Assembly: GCA_963677625.2 (NCBI GenBank)
Contig: CAXXSW010000002.1
Coordinates: 372,001-436,000 of the forward strand
Direction: 5' to 3'
Source: UBA1351 sp963677625
GTDB lineage: Bacteria; Bacillota; Clostridia; Lachnospirales; Vallitaleaceae
DNA: 64,000 nt
The translations under genes were made by a program, and so were the position numbers. The notes under the pieces are model-generated. The model worked only from the letters and a program-made list of their open reading frames with translations. It was not told where the DNA came from and made no database searches. Below, piece after piece: positions 8,415 to 17,626 of this stretch. The first letter of the stretch is position 1, and each line of letters opens with the position of its first letter.

Positions 8415-9995
8415 TCAATCCAGGAGATTCTCTGATAAAAGAGAATCTCCTGTTTCTATATGCTGTTTAAATTCACTGGGACTCATATGGGTTAACTTTT
8501 TAAATGTCTTGCTAAAGTGGGAGCTGTTATAACCAAATCCAACTTTTTCTGATAGTTCTTTAACATGGATTTTATCGTCATTTAAGATGAGTAACTTAGC
8601 ATTTTCAATTCGGTAGAAGAGTAAGTATTCATTAAAGCCGATACTTGTCTCTTGTTTGAATTTCTTTCCAAGATAATCATTGTTTAAGTACAAGATATCG
8701 TTGGCAATCATCTTTAGAGACAGTTGGCTATTGGCATAGTCTTTATGGATGATTTCGATAAGACTATTAGTTGTTTGAGAATACCTTAGTGTAAGGAATT
8801 TTTGGTTATTAAGCATTTTTTGGGACATGAAAGAGGTTAGGTCTTCTTGAAATTCATCAAAATTTCCTTTTTCGGAGAGAACCATAAGCCGCTTGATAGT
8901 AGTGGTTCGCTCTCCTGTATCCGTGAAGCTCAAAACTTCATTTAGAAGTTTTTGATGAAAGAAACTTACTTGTTGCTTACTAAAGACGACCTTATGTAGG
9001 CGAGACAAATAAGCTTCTATTTCAGATTGAAGCTTAGGATAGTTATTGGTTTTTAATGCGACATGGATATCGCTTAAATCTACATTGAAAGTTTTTATAG
9101 CCGGATAATTTGTGTCCCTATCGATAATCTTGTCTTTAAGCCAATAGTAATATTTGTCGATAATTGAAACATGGTGTAAATAAATGTCAGAAAGTGATTT
9201 AATATCATTAATCATATAGTGGCTGACCGTTAGGTTTATCTTGAAATATTGTGTATAGATTTTTTTGAGTTCTGAAAGTTTTGAGTGGAGTAATAGCTGT
9301 CTGTCTGATTCTAGTAGAAAAACATAGTAGTTTTTAAACTTAGTATCAATAATGATATGATCGTTGCCGAAAATTTCGCGGCTAATATTTTGTAGGGCAA
9401 ATAAATGGTATAAATCTACATCTGGGTATAACATAAGAAAGACAAAAATCTTTTCTTTCATGCCAAACCTAGATTCTGTTAAGGACATAAAATATTCCCA
9501 GCTTTTCATGCCGAATTTCTTACCTTCTAATAGTTCACTAAAAAATTTTTCTGAGGCTATATTTTTGATTGTTTCATAATTTTTTAAAAGTCGTGTGTTT
9601 TCTTCCTTTTTTTCCTTCAGTCGCTTAATAGCAATAATTGTTTTATCTAAACATTGGTTAATGTCTTCTTCGGAAATAGGTTTAAGAAGGTAGTCCTTGA
9701 CCCCGTATTTTAAAGCCTGTTGAGCATAAGAAAAATCACTATAGCCAGATAGAATGATAAAGGTAATATGGGGATACATTTCTTTTGCCTGTTTAATCAA
9801 TTCTAAACCATCAATAACAGGCATACGAATGTCAGTTATAATAAGATCCGGTTGAAACTGAGGGATGTGTTCCAATGCATCCAGTCCATCTATGGCTGAA
9901 TAGACAAGATCTAATTGGTGATCCTCCCACCGAATAATACTAGCTAAATCTTCTCGAATTAAATCTTCATCATCAACAATCATTGTTTTATACAT
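8415..9995 (-). CDS. AraC-type response regulator (YesN-like)
   Basis: Cytoplasmic DNA-binding response regulator of a two-component system. The N-terminal receiver domain has the acidic pair D9-D10, phospho-acceptor D55 (LIITDIRMP) and the conserved Lys in DYLLKPIS. A long middle region (about residues 130-415) is followed by a C-terminal AraC double helix-turn-helix (YLGKKFKQETSIGFNEYL and GFGYNSSHFSKTFKKL). Its start overlaps the end of the kinase gene by 8 bp. By position it should control the divergent sugar transporter operon starting at 11954. The final codons contain the glmS terminator hairpin. Confidence 0.93.
   Translation of the reverse strand: MYKTMIVDDEDLIREDLASIIRWEDHQLDLVYSAIDGLDALEHIPQFQPDLIITDIRMPVIDGLELIKQAKEMYPHITFIILSGYSDFSYAQQALKYGVKDYLLKPISEEDINQCLDKTIIAIKRLKEKKEENTRLLKNYETIKNIASEKFFSELLEGKKFGMKSWEYFMSLTESRFGMKEKIFVFLMLYPDVDLYHLFALQNISREIFGNDHIIIDTKFKNYYVFLLESDRQLLLHSKLSELKKIYTQYFKINLTVSHYMINDIKSLSDIYLHHVSIIDKYYYWLKDKIIDRDTNYPAIKTFNVDLSDIHVALKTNNYPKLQSEIEAYLSRLHKVVFSKQQVSFFHQKLLNEVLSFTDTGERTTTIKRLMVLSEKGNFDEFQEDLTSFMSQKMLNNQKFLTLRYSQTTNSLIEIIHKDYANSQLSLKMIANDILYLNNDYLGKKFKQETSIGFNEYLLFYRIENAKLLILNDDKIHVKELSEKVGFGYNSSHFSKTFKKLTHMSPSEFKQHIETGDSLLSENLLD
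8421..8452 (+). terminator. Terminator for glmS overlapping the convergent regulator gene
   Basis: A perfect 12-bp stem, CAGGAGATTCTC (8421-8432) and GAGAATCTCCTG (8441-8452), with an 8-nt loop and a TTTCTAT tail on the plus strand. It lies inside the last codons of the minus-strand response regulator gene, so coding and terminator functions share the sequence. Confidence 0.7.
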
Positions 9996-11739
9996 GGTTT
10001 ACACCTGCCTTATTAAGTGTTATAGGAAGTTTTATGTGGATGGAAGTTCCGTGCTTTCTGGAGTCATCAATGGTGATGCCGTAAGATTCTCCAAATAACA
10101 TTTGTATTCGGTGATGAATATTCTTTAGGCCAAGTCCTGTTTTTTCTTTGGACTCTGAGCCATCCTCTTTTGATAAATAATTTGCGTCCATTCCAATACC
10201 GTTATCTTCAACGGTGATAATTAATAATTGGTCATCAGTGACCGCTGAGATAGTAATACTACAATTTCTCCTTGTTTCATTAATGTTATATTTGATTGCG
10301 TTTTCTACTAAAGGTTGGATAGAAAATTTGGGAACTAAATAATTACTGTAGCTTTCAGGTATATTAATATGATGGTGTAAACGCTTGGGATAACGTATAA
10401 GTTGTATGCTGATAAAGTCCTTTGTAAGTTTTAGTTCATCTTTTAAGGGAATCAGCTCATTTTTAAAATCTATTGACTCTCTCAAAAGATTGGAAAGAGC
10501 CATAACCATAGTGGATATATCCTTTTGTTCCGAACGTCTCGCAAGTGCGTTTATAGAAGTCAATGTATTGTAAAGAAAATGAGGATTTATTTGAGATTGG
10601 AGGACATTGAATCTGGTTTTTTCGATTAAAAGTTGTTTCTTGTAAATTTCATTAATCAAATAATCAAGTTTAGATGTCATGGTTTTAAAAGACTCTTGCA
10701 TGTCATTAATCTCATGGATATGATACTTCGAGGTGAAGACCATTTCATCAGTGGAATATATTCCATTGACGACCATATGCATATTAGTGGTTAATTCTTT
10801 AATAGGTTTTGTCAGACTGTTAGCAATAACCCTAGATACAATAAATAACAAGATAAGTAATATAATTAAAAGTGTATAGATAAGAGTTTTCATAGAATTA
10901 ATCGTATTTGTAATCTCATCATATGGCATTAGACTATAATAGGTAAAGCTTGAGTTTTGATCTTTAAGGTAGGCTATAAAATAGTCTTGTAGATTGATTT
11001 TAGTGATGAAATAGCCTTCATGCTTATTGGTTTTTTGTTTTAGTGACTGAATAAGTTCACTGCTGTTTTCTGTAAGGTTTATCATTTCTTCATTATTACT
11101 GCTAAGGACTAGTTCATCTGCATACGTGATTAACATAAGTGGGGCAGTATCTGAAAGTAGGGTTTTACTATAGACGTTTAAGAAGGCAGATTTATCAATT
11201 CTAGCAATAATTGAACCAAGTGAGTCAAACTTAAAAGCCTCTGTGTTTAGGATTTCTCTAGCACAAAAGAAATGTTCGCCAGTTTCTGAGCTTACCCAAA
11301 AAGTCTTACCCTTTAAGGACTCTAATTGATTAGTGAACAAAGAAGATTCAGAGTTTGTTAACCCAATATTACGAACACCATGGGCGGTATCATTGCCATA
11401 AATATCAACAATATGGATAGCATCTATAGTTGAATCGTGTGCGATATAAGATATAATTTTATCGTGCATGGGAGCGAATTTTGTAGTTCTGTCATAGTAC
11501 TTAAGATCTCCAAGATAGCTTTGAACATCATCATCAGTGGCAATCTGTAAGGTTAATGTATCAAACTCTTTTAAGGCGTTGCCCATCATGGTATTATATA
11601 AATTTAGGGATTGTGACGATACTGAAAAATATTCTTTTTCCAGGACTTGATTTGTCACTTGAACACTTGTTAAGTTAACAACTATCAAAATAATGACTAT
11701 AGAAATCAAGATGGTAAAAATAAGCTTTTTCAATTCCAT
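9988..11739 (-). CDS. Sensor histidine kinase (YesM-like)
   Basis: Membrane sensor kinase, 583 aa. TM1 is at about residues 7-27, followed by an extracytoplasmic Cache-like sensor region (about 30-280), TM2 at about 285-305 and a HAMP segment. The His_kinase motif QINPHFLYN places the phospho-acceptor at H387. The HATPase domain shows VENAIKYN (N box) and GIGMD and GLGLKNI glycine boxes. This architecture is typical of kinases that sense oligosaccharides in Firmicutes. It is co-transcribed with the overlapping response regulator and faces away from the transporter operon. Confidence 0.93.
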   Translation of the reverse strand: MELKKLIFTILISIVIILIVVNLTSVQVTNQVLEKEYFSVSSQSLNLYNTMMGNALKEFDTLTLQIATDDDVQSYLGDLKYYDRTTKFAPMHDKIISYIAHDSTIDAIHIVDIYGNDTAHGVRNIGLTNSESSLFTNQLESLKGKTFWVSSETGEHFFCAREILNTEAFKFDSLGSIIARIDKSAFLNVYSKTLLSDTAPLMLITYADELVLSSNNEEMINLTENSSELIQSLKQKTNKHEGYFITKINLQDYFIAYLKDQNSSFTYYSLMPYDEITNTINSMKTLIYTLLIILLILLFIVSRVIANSLTKPIKELTTNMHMVVNGIYSTDEMVFTSKYHIHEINDMQESFKTMTSKLDYLINEIYKKQLLIEKTRFNVLQSQINPHFLYNTLTSINALARRSEQKDISTMVMALSNLLRESIDFKNELIPLKDELKLTKDFISIQLIRYPKRLHHHINIPESYSNYLVPKFSIQPLVENAIKYNINETRRNCSITISAVTDDQLLIITVEDNGIGMDANYLSKEDGSESKEKTGLGLKNIHHRIQMLFGESYGITIDDSRKHGTSIHIKLPITLNKAGVNHV

Positions 11740-11773
11740 TATGAGATTTCCTTTCTATAAAAAGTACATTGTT

Positions 11774-11782
11774 AGTATAGCA
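11774..11782 (-). promoter_or_regulatory. Extended -10 promoter for the two-component system
   Basis: Read on the minus strand, TGCTATACT gives an extended -10 element about 35 bp before the kinase ATG. No clear -35 was found. Confidence 0.35.
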
Positions 11783-11855
11783 TACAAGAGTAACAGTTAA
11801 TACTGATATAAGCATGACTCCTCTGTTTTGTGCATGGAAAGTACTGTTATATACA

Positions 11856-11884
11856 TCAACAAAATATGAACAGCTTGCTATAAT
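11856..11884 (+). promoter_or_regulatory. Promoter of sugar ABC transporter operon
   Basis: TCAACA (11856-11861), a 17-bp spacer, and a perfect TATAAT (11879-11884). The weak -35 fits a promoter that needs an activator, plausibly the divergent AraC-type regulator; this is inference. Confidence 0.5.
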
Positions 11885-11953
11885 TTATACATCAAAGATT
11901 AAGTATTAAAGATGCTGAAATCAATATGATAATTAAATTCGGGAGGTTTTACA

Positions 11954-13306
11954 ATGAAAAAAGCACTATCAATTTTATTACTGCTTGTACTAGTGGTAGG
12001 TCTTGTGGGATGTGGTCCAAAAGAAGAGGCTGATAATGACAAATCAAGTTCTTCTAGCTCTTCAGAAAAAAAAGATACTACAAGCACAGAGGATGCAACG
12101 ACAGAAGAAGCAAGTGGGACAGAAGAAGAAAAAGAAGATGTTACCCTAGATGTACTTTGGTTTACAGACGGTGTAGAAACAGAAGTTATGAAGGAAATCA
12201 TGGATAACTATTCTCAAGAAAATCCAAATGTAAGTTTCAACATTATTGAAGTTGGTTTTTCTGATCTTGAAGCAAAATTAAAAACAATGATTGCTGGTGG
12301 ACAAGCTCCAGCGCTTGCGCGTATTTCTAATCCTGGACTTATGTTCCAACAAACAGTTGACCTTGCTGGGAAAATAGGGTCTTATGATGAAATTACATCT
12401 CAATACATGGAAGGTTTGAAACCATATTATTCTAGTGAAGGACATGTATATGGTGTACCTATGGATGTAACTGCTAACGGAATCATCTACAATAAAACTT
12501 TATTTGACCAAGCGGGAGTATCCGTGCCTGCTTCACCTGAGGAAATTTGGACTTGGGAAGAATTTGAAGTAGCCATTCAAACAGTTCTTGACAAGACAGA
12601 TGCTAAGTATGGATTAGTATGGGATAACTCACCACATCGTTGGTCAACACTTATGTATGAATTTGATGGCCAGTTTATCAATGACGAAGGAACAAAAGCA
12701 ACGGTTAATGAGCCAGCTGCAGTAGAAGCTTTAACCTACTTTAAAGAATTACATGAAAAGGGGATCATTCCTGAGTCTGTATGGCTAGGTGGAGAAAATC
12801 CTAACAATTTATTCAGATCAGGAACTGCGGCAGCACATTTTTCAGGAAACTGGATGGTCAGCAGCTATCGTGACATTACTGATTTTGAATGGGGTGTTAC
12901 CTACTCTCCTATAGCAAAAACTCGTTCTTCAGTACCTGGTGGTAAATATTTAATGGCATTCCAAGGTTCAGGTGTTGAAGAGGAAGCCGCCAAGTTTATT
13001 GAATATTTTATGAAAACTGAAAATACAGGAAAATATTGTGAAGAATCTTTCTTCCTAAGTCCTCGTCTTGACAATGCAGAATTAGATTACGAGTTTGGTG
13101 CTGATATGTTTGCTATATTCAGTAACGAGTTAGCAAATACTCCTGATAATGCAGCCCTTGACTGGTCTAAGCAAAAAGTGATTCCTGTTGTCTATACAGA
13201 CATTAAAGATGCAATCATTTCAGCTTTATTGGAAGAACAAACTCCGCAAGAGGCATTTGACGAGTTGGCCGATATCATTAATGAAGCTATTGATGATGCT
13301 CAATAA
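11954..13306 (+). CDS. Carbohydrate ABC transporter substrate-binding lipoprotein
   Basis: Extracellular solute-binding protein (family 1). The signal peptide ends in a lipobox LVGC with the lipid-modified Cys at residue 20, followed by a Ser/Glu/Thr/Lys-rich tether (about 22-60) and the binding domain (DVLWFTDGVETEVMKEIMDN onward). It captures a sugar or oligosaccharide for the two permeases encoded downstream. GGGAGG 7 nt upstream supports the start. The ATPase is absent from the operon and is presumably a shared MsmX-type subunit encoded elsewhere. Substrate unknown; the downstream GH31 enzyme suggests an alpha-linked glycoside. Confidence 0.93.
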   Translation: MKKALSILLLLVLVVGLVGCGPKEEADNDKSSSSSSSEKKDTTSTEDATTEEASGTEEEKEDVTLDVLWFTDGVETEVMKEIMDNYSQENPNVSFNIIEVGFSDLEAKLKTMIAGGQAPALARISNPGLMFQQTVDLAGKIGSYDEITSQYMEGLKPYYSSEGHVYGVPMDVTANGIIYNKTLFDQAGVSVPASPEEIWTWEEFEVAIQTVLDKTDAKYGLVWDNSPHRWSTLMYEFDGQFINDEGTKATVNEPAAVEALTYFKELHEKGIIPESVWLGGENPNNLFRSGTAAAHFSGNWMVSSYRDITDFEWGVTYSPIAKTRSSVPGGKYLMAFQGSGVEEEAAKFIEYFMKTENTGKYCEESFFLSPRLDNAELDYEFGADMFAIFSNELANTPDNAALDWSKQKVIPVVYTDIKDAIISALLEEQTPQEAFDELADIINEAIDDAQ

Positions 13307-13324
13307 GAATTAAATGAAGTATCT

Positions 13325-13359
13325 ATGGATTGCATATCTACTTTAGGTATGCAATCCAT
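13325..13359 (+). other. Intercistronic stem-loop after binding protein gene
   Basis: A perfect 12-bp stem, ATGGATTGCATA (13325-13336) and TATGCAATCCAT (13348-13359), with an 11-nt loop and no T-run. Hairpins at this position commonly stabilise the abundant binding-protein mRNA relative to permease mRNA. Confidence 0.6.
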
Positions 13360-13386
13360 TCTAAAAAGAAGGAGGATCATGGATAT

Positions 13387-14265
13387 ATGAATAAAACGCA
13401 TACGTTAAACCGTGGCAGAAGATATGCACCATATCTTTTTTTATTGCCAAATTTTAGTATATTTGTAGTCTTTGTAGTGATTCCTGCACTATATGGATTA
13501 TATTATTCTTTTACAAAGTATGATGGGCTAAATCCACCTGAATTTGTTGGGTTTGAAAACTATATTGATATTTTTTCAGATAATAAATTTTGGCTTATCT
13601 TTGCTCAGACAGGAGTATACTCAGCGATAGTTGTACCAAGTCTTTATATTTTTTCCTTGCTTGTAGCCTTATTGCTCGTTCAAAATATTAAGTTTAAATC
13701 ACTTTTTAGAGCGGCTATATACTGGCCAACTATGATTTCCTTCATTGTTGTTGGTGTGACTTGGAAATGGATTTTCGGAGATACGTTTGGTATTTTGAAT
13801 TACTTAATTGAACTCTCTGGAAATACTGGAATTCCCTGGCTAACTAACCCTACTTTTGCAAAATTGACAGTTATTGTTGCCACCCTATGGGGTCGTGTCG
13901 GCTTTTATATGGTTATTATGATGGCAGGCCTTCAGAATATTCCCCTTCAATACTATGAAGCGGCTAGAATAGACGGTGCTGGTGCTATAAAAAGGTTTTT
14001 TACCATTACCATACCTCTTTTAAAGCCTACAAGCGTTATGATATTGATGCTAAGTTTGATTGAGTCATTTAAAGCTTACCCGCTAATAGTCGCATTGACA
14101 GATGGTGGACCGGGAAAAAGTACGACATATATTGTTCAGTATATATATAGATATGGTTTTGAAAAAAGCAAACTGGGTTATGCATCAGCCATGTCAGTTA
14201 TTCTTTTTATAGTAATCATGATAGTTACAGCTATTCAATTTAGATCAGGCAAGGAGGATAAATAA
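13387..14265 (+). CDS. Sugar ABC transporter permease (MalF/UgpA type)
   Basis: Integral membrane permease with six hydrophobic segments. N-terminal YAPYLFLLPNFSIFVVFVV is typical of the family, and the EAA motif is visible (YEAARIDGAGAIKRFFTITIPLL). It pairs with the MalG-type permease encoded next. The ATG at 13387 is chosen over the upstream in-frame start at 13330, which would lie inside the intercistronic hairpin; GGAGG at 13371-13375 supports it with somewhat long spacing. Its stop overlaps the next start by one base. Confidence 0.92.
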   Translation: MNKTHTLNRGRRYAPYLFLLPNFSIFVVFVVIPALYGLYYSFTKYDGLNPPEFVGFENYIDIFSDNKFWLIFAQTGVYSAIVVPSLYIFSLLVALLLVQNIKFKSLFRAAIYWPTMISFIVVGVTWKWIFGDTFGILNYLIELSGNTGIPWLTNPTFAKLTVIVATLWGRVGFYMVIMMAGLQNIPLQYYEAARIDGAGAIKRFFTITIPLLKPTSVMILMLSLIESFKAYPLIVALTDGGPGKSTTYIVQYIYRYGFEKSKLGYASAMSVILFIVIMIVTAIQFRSGKEDK

Positions 14266-15083
14266 TGGAAAAGAAAGCTCCCAAGATATTATACGTTCCG
14301 ATTATCTTGATTTGTATATTCATGTTAATTCCTGTGTTCTGGACTATTATGTCTTCATTTAAAGCTGGTACAGACTTATATGAATGGCCGCCACGAATCA
14401 TTCCTAAGGAATTTTCACTTGCTAATTATATGTTAGCTTTTAAAAAAGGAAATTTTTCTACTTACTTTATCAATAGTTTTTTTATCACGATAACATCAAC
14501 TATACTTACAGTTATTATAAATACCATGGCAGGTTTTGCCTTGGCAAAATATAGGTTCAAAGGCGATAAACTGATCTTAGTTGGTTTTATTTCTACCTTG
14601 ATGATTCCTCTGGAAGTTATTATGATACCAATCTTTACCGTAATCAGTAAAGTAGGTTTTTATGATTCTTACCTAGGATTGATTATACCACCAGCTGCTA
14701 CCCCTACAGGCTTGTTTATGATTAGGCAGTTTCTTCTAAGTGTGCCTGATTCTTTACTGGAAGCTTCTAGAATAGATGGAGCCAGCGAATTTCAAATTTT
14801 TTGGAAGGTTATTGTACCTATTTCAAAACCAGTCATATCTGTACTTGCTATTTTTTCATTTATGTGGCGATGGAATGACTATATATGGCCATTAATTGTT
14901 ATTAGTGATCCTAGAAAGTATACCGTACAATTGGCAATCAGTAACTTTATTGGTGAGTACAACGTGGATTGGAATAGCTTGTTAGCTATGTCAGTTGTGA
15001 CAATGATTCCTGTTCTTATCGTATTCCTGATTTTCCAAAAGAACTTTGTTCAAGGGATGGTAACATCCGGTATGAAAGATTAA
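14265..15083 (+). CDS. Sugar ABC transporter permease (MalG/UgpE type)
   Basis: Second permease of the sugar importer, 272 aa with six membrane segments. The EAA loop reads LLEASRIDGASEFQIFWKVIVP. AAGGAGG upstream and the one-base stop/start overlap with the preceding permease indicate coupled translation. It forms the heterodimeric channel with the MalF-type subunit; energy must come from an ATPase encoded elsewhere. Confidence 0.93.
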   Translation: MEKKAPKILYVPIILICIFMLIPVFWTIMSSFKAGTDLYEWPPRIIPKEFSLANYMLAFKKGNFSTYFINSFFITITSTILTVIINTMAGFALAKYRFKGDKLILVGFISTLMIPLEVIMIPIFTVISKVGFYDSYLGLIIPPAATPTGLFMIRQFLLSVPDSLLEASRIDGASEFQIFWKVIVPISKPVISVLAIFSFMWRWNDYIWPLIVISDPRKYTVQLAISNFIGEYNVDWNSLLAMSVVTMIPVLIVFLIFQKNFVQGMVTSGMKD

Positions 15084-15100
15084 TTAATAAGGAGATAAAC

Positions 15101-17626
15101 ATGATAGTTGCTAAAAAGTTTTTAGACTATATTGAAAAAGATGGATTTCATGAGTTAATCACTGATGGACCGATAATACGCTTATATTTTTTGACGGATG
15201 AAATTATTCGTATCCGTAGTTCCTTTGATGAAAACTTTGAGGAGAGTTCATATACTTTGGCCTTGACAGCATGGGAAGACAGGTTGGATGACTTCCTCGG
15301 TGACTATCGTCGAAAAGTCCAACCAATTGAACCTAGATTTACTAATAAGGATGAATACTTATTGTTTGAAACTTCAGAACTTAAGGTACAAATAATCAAA
15401 AATCCCTTTAATATAAGGGTACTCAATAATGAAAAGGAACTTCTTCATGCAGATCTTGTAGGTAGAGGTTTTGTCAAAGACCATCTTAATCGACTCTTTC
15501 ATTATAGCGCTTATGATGAAGAAAAGGATCATTTTTATGGATTTGGTGAAAGAACAGGTAAGCTTGATAAGAAAAATACAAGGATGAGACTATCTCCAAA
15601 GGATGCTATCGGCCATGATCCTGAATTTGGTGGTCCCTTATATAAACATATTCCTTTTTACATTAAGATTAATGAAGAGACTAAAAATGGCTTAGGATAT
15701 TTTTATCATAATAGTTATGACACCGTTTTTGATATGGGAAATGAGATTAGTGGTTATTATGAGCCATATACTTATTATAGCTCTGAAGGGGGAGACATTG
15801 ACTGGTTTATTGTTGGAGGCAAGGACCTTAAGTCTATTGTAGAAAATTATACACTTCTTACAGGTCGTCAAATCATGCCACCTAAGCAGTCCCTTGGTTT
15901 TACCATCTCAACCATGTATTATGCTGAACTTGAAAAAGACTGTGATAAAGAGATTCTTACAGTTATTGATAAGCACAGAGAATTAGGTATTCATGTAGAC
16001 AACTTTAAGATATCTTCAGGTTATACATCAGGACTTGGGACTCAAAAAAGATATGTTTTTAACTGGAATACAGATAAATTTCCAGATCCTGACGGTTTTT
16101 TTGATAAAATGAATGATAAGGGTATTGCCTTGATTCCTAATATTAAACCGGGAATTTTATTGACACACCCTCTTATGGATGAGTTTCTTGAAGAAGATGT
16201 CTTTGTTAAGACACCTGATGGCAAGGATAACTATGAATCACCTTGGTGGGGTGGTTTAGGTAGATATTTTGATTTTACTAATCCTGCCGCTAGAAATACA
16301 TGGAAAAAATATCTGAAAAAGCAATTAATAGAAAAAGGAACCATTTGTGTATGGAATGATAATTGCGAGTACGATGGTGTTGAAGACCGTGAGGCATATT
16401 TTGACTATGACGGTAAAGGTGGAAGAGCTACATTTCTTCGAGCCTTACAGGGAAATTTAATGGCACATATCGGTATTGAAGCCGTTCAGGAAGTTTATCC
16501 AAATAAACGTCCATATATTATTAATAGGGCAGGTTTTGCAGGTATACAAAAGTATGCTCAAACATGGGCAGGTGATAATCTAACTGACTGGAAGACACCT
16601 AAGTTTAATGTGGAGACCATTCTTGGTATGGGATTGTCTGGTGTAGCTAATACTGGATGTGACATTGGTGGTTTTGCCGGAAATGCTCCTGAAGCTGAGC
16701 TCTTATTGCGCTGGATTCAAAATGGAATTTTCCAACCAAGATTTTGTATTAATTCTGCTAATTCTGACAACAAGGTAACAGAAGCCTGGATGTACGATCA
16801 AAATAATGACCATGTTAAAGCGGCCTATCAGCTACGTTACAGGATGATTGAATATATTTATACTCAACTCTTTATTGCAAATAAGACAGGTGCACCAATT
16901 TTACGTCCCTTATTCTATGAATTTCCTGATGACATTATTTGTTATACAGATGAGAACTTTACTTTTATGTTCGGTGAAGCTGTCCTTGTAGCCAATGTAT
17001 TTGATAAAGGAGCAGAAAAAAGAAGGGTTTATCTACCTAAAGGATGTAAGTGGTACCGTTTGGATAAGGATATGGAATGCTTTGAAGGTGGTTCATGGAT
17101 TGAATTTGATGTGGATTTAACTTCAATCCCTATGTTTCTTCGTGAAAATGGTCTATTTTTCTTTAATAACGAGTTAACAAGTATTGTTAAGGATACAACA
17201 AGTCAACTGGATCTTTATATTGCAGGTGGAATGAAAAATCAAAAGATTTATGAAGATGACGGAGTTACCAATGCATACAAAGATAATGCATATCTGGAGA
17301 CAAATATTGATGTTTCACCAGGTGAAAAACGGGTGATTAATTTTACCTATCAAGGTGATTATGAGTCTAAACTTAAGGAATATATTATACATTCCATTCA
17401 TCCATCTAAATCAGCTTATTGGGTTTCTGTTAATGGTGATAGCTTACCAAGATTCCTTCAACACGAGAAATGGGAGGAAGCGGAAGCTGGTTGGACTTTT
17501 TATGGTGATGAAAAGGCTGTTTTAGTTAAGTTACCTTATATGGGAAAAGACATGGAAGTCATCATATCTTATGAAAAATTTGATTTAATAGGCATGACTG
17601 ATGGGCCGGATTGGAGTCTTGACTAA
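15101..17626 (+). CDS. Glycoside hydrolase family 31 (alpha-glucosidase/alpha-xylosidase-like)
   Basis: Retaining alpha-glycosidase of family GH31, 841 aa. An N-terminal galactose-mutarotase-like beta domain (about 1-250) precedes the catalytic barrel. The nucleophile is expected at D420 in VWNDNCEYDG and the acid/base at D492 in WAGDNLTDW. C-terminal beta domains follow. There is no signal peptide, so it acts inside the cell on imported oligosaccharides. Its place in the ABC transporter operon with an esterase suggests degradation of an alpha-linked, possibly acylated, glycoside. Exact specificity (glucose, xylose or other) cannot be read from the sequence. Confidence 0.93.
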   Translation: MIVAKKFLDYIEKDGFHELITDGPIIRLYFLTDEIIRIRSSFDENFEESSYTLALTAWEDRLDDFLGDYRRKVQPIEPRFTNKDEYLLFETSELKVQIIKNPFNIRVLNNEKELLHADLVGRGFVKDHLNRLFHYSAYDEEKDHFYGFGERTGKLDKKNTRMRLSPKDAIGHDPEFGGPLYKHIPFYIKINEETKNGLGYFYHNSYDTVFDMGNEISGYYEPYTYYSSEGGDIDWFIVGGKDLKSIVENYTLLTGRQIMPPKQSLGFTISTMYYAELEKDCDKEILTVIDKHRELGIHVDNFKISSGYTSGLGTQKRYVFNWNTDKFPDPDGFFDKMNDKGIALIPNIKPGILLTHPLMDEFLEEDVFVKTPDGKDNYESPWWGGLGRYFDFTNPAARNTWKKYLKKQLIEKGTICVWNDNCEYDGVEDREAYFDYDGKGGRATFLRALQGNLMAHIGIEAVQEVYPNKRPYIINRAGFAGIQKYAQTWAGDNLTDWKTPKFNVETILGMGLSGVANTGCDIGGFAGNAPEAELLLRWIQNGIFQPRFCINSANSDNKVTEAWMYDQNNDHVKAAYQLRYRMIEYIYTQLFIANKTGAPILRPLFYEFPDDIICYTDENFTFMFGEAVLVANVFDKGAEKRRVYLPKGCKWYRLDKDMECFEGGSWIEFDVDLTSIPMFLRENGLFFFNNELTSIVKDTTSQLDLYIAGGMKNQKIYEDDGVTNAYKDNAYLETNIDVSPGEKRVINFTYQGDYESKLKEYIIHSIHPSKSAYWVSVNGDSLPRFLQHEKWEEAEAGWTFYGDEKAVLVKLPYMGKDMEVIISYEKFDLIGMTDGPDWSLD

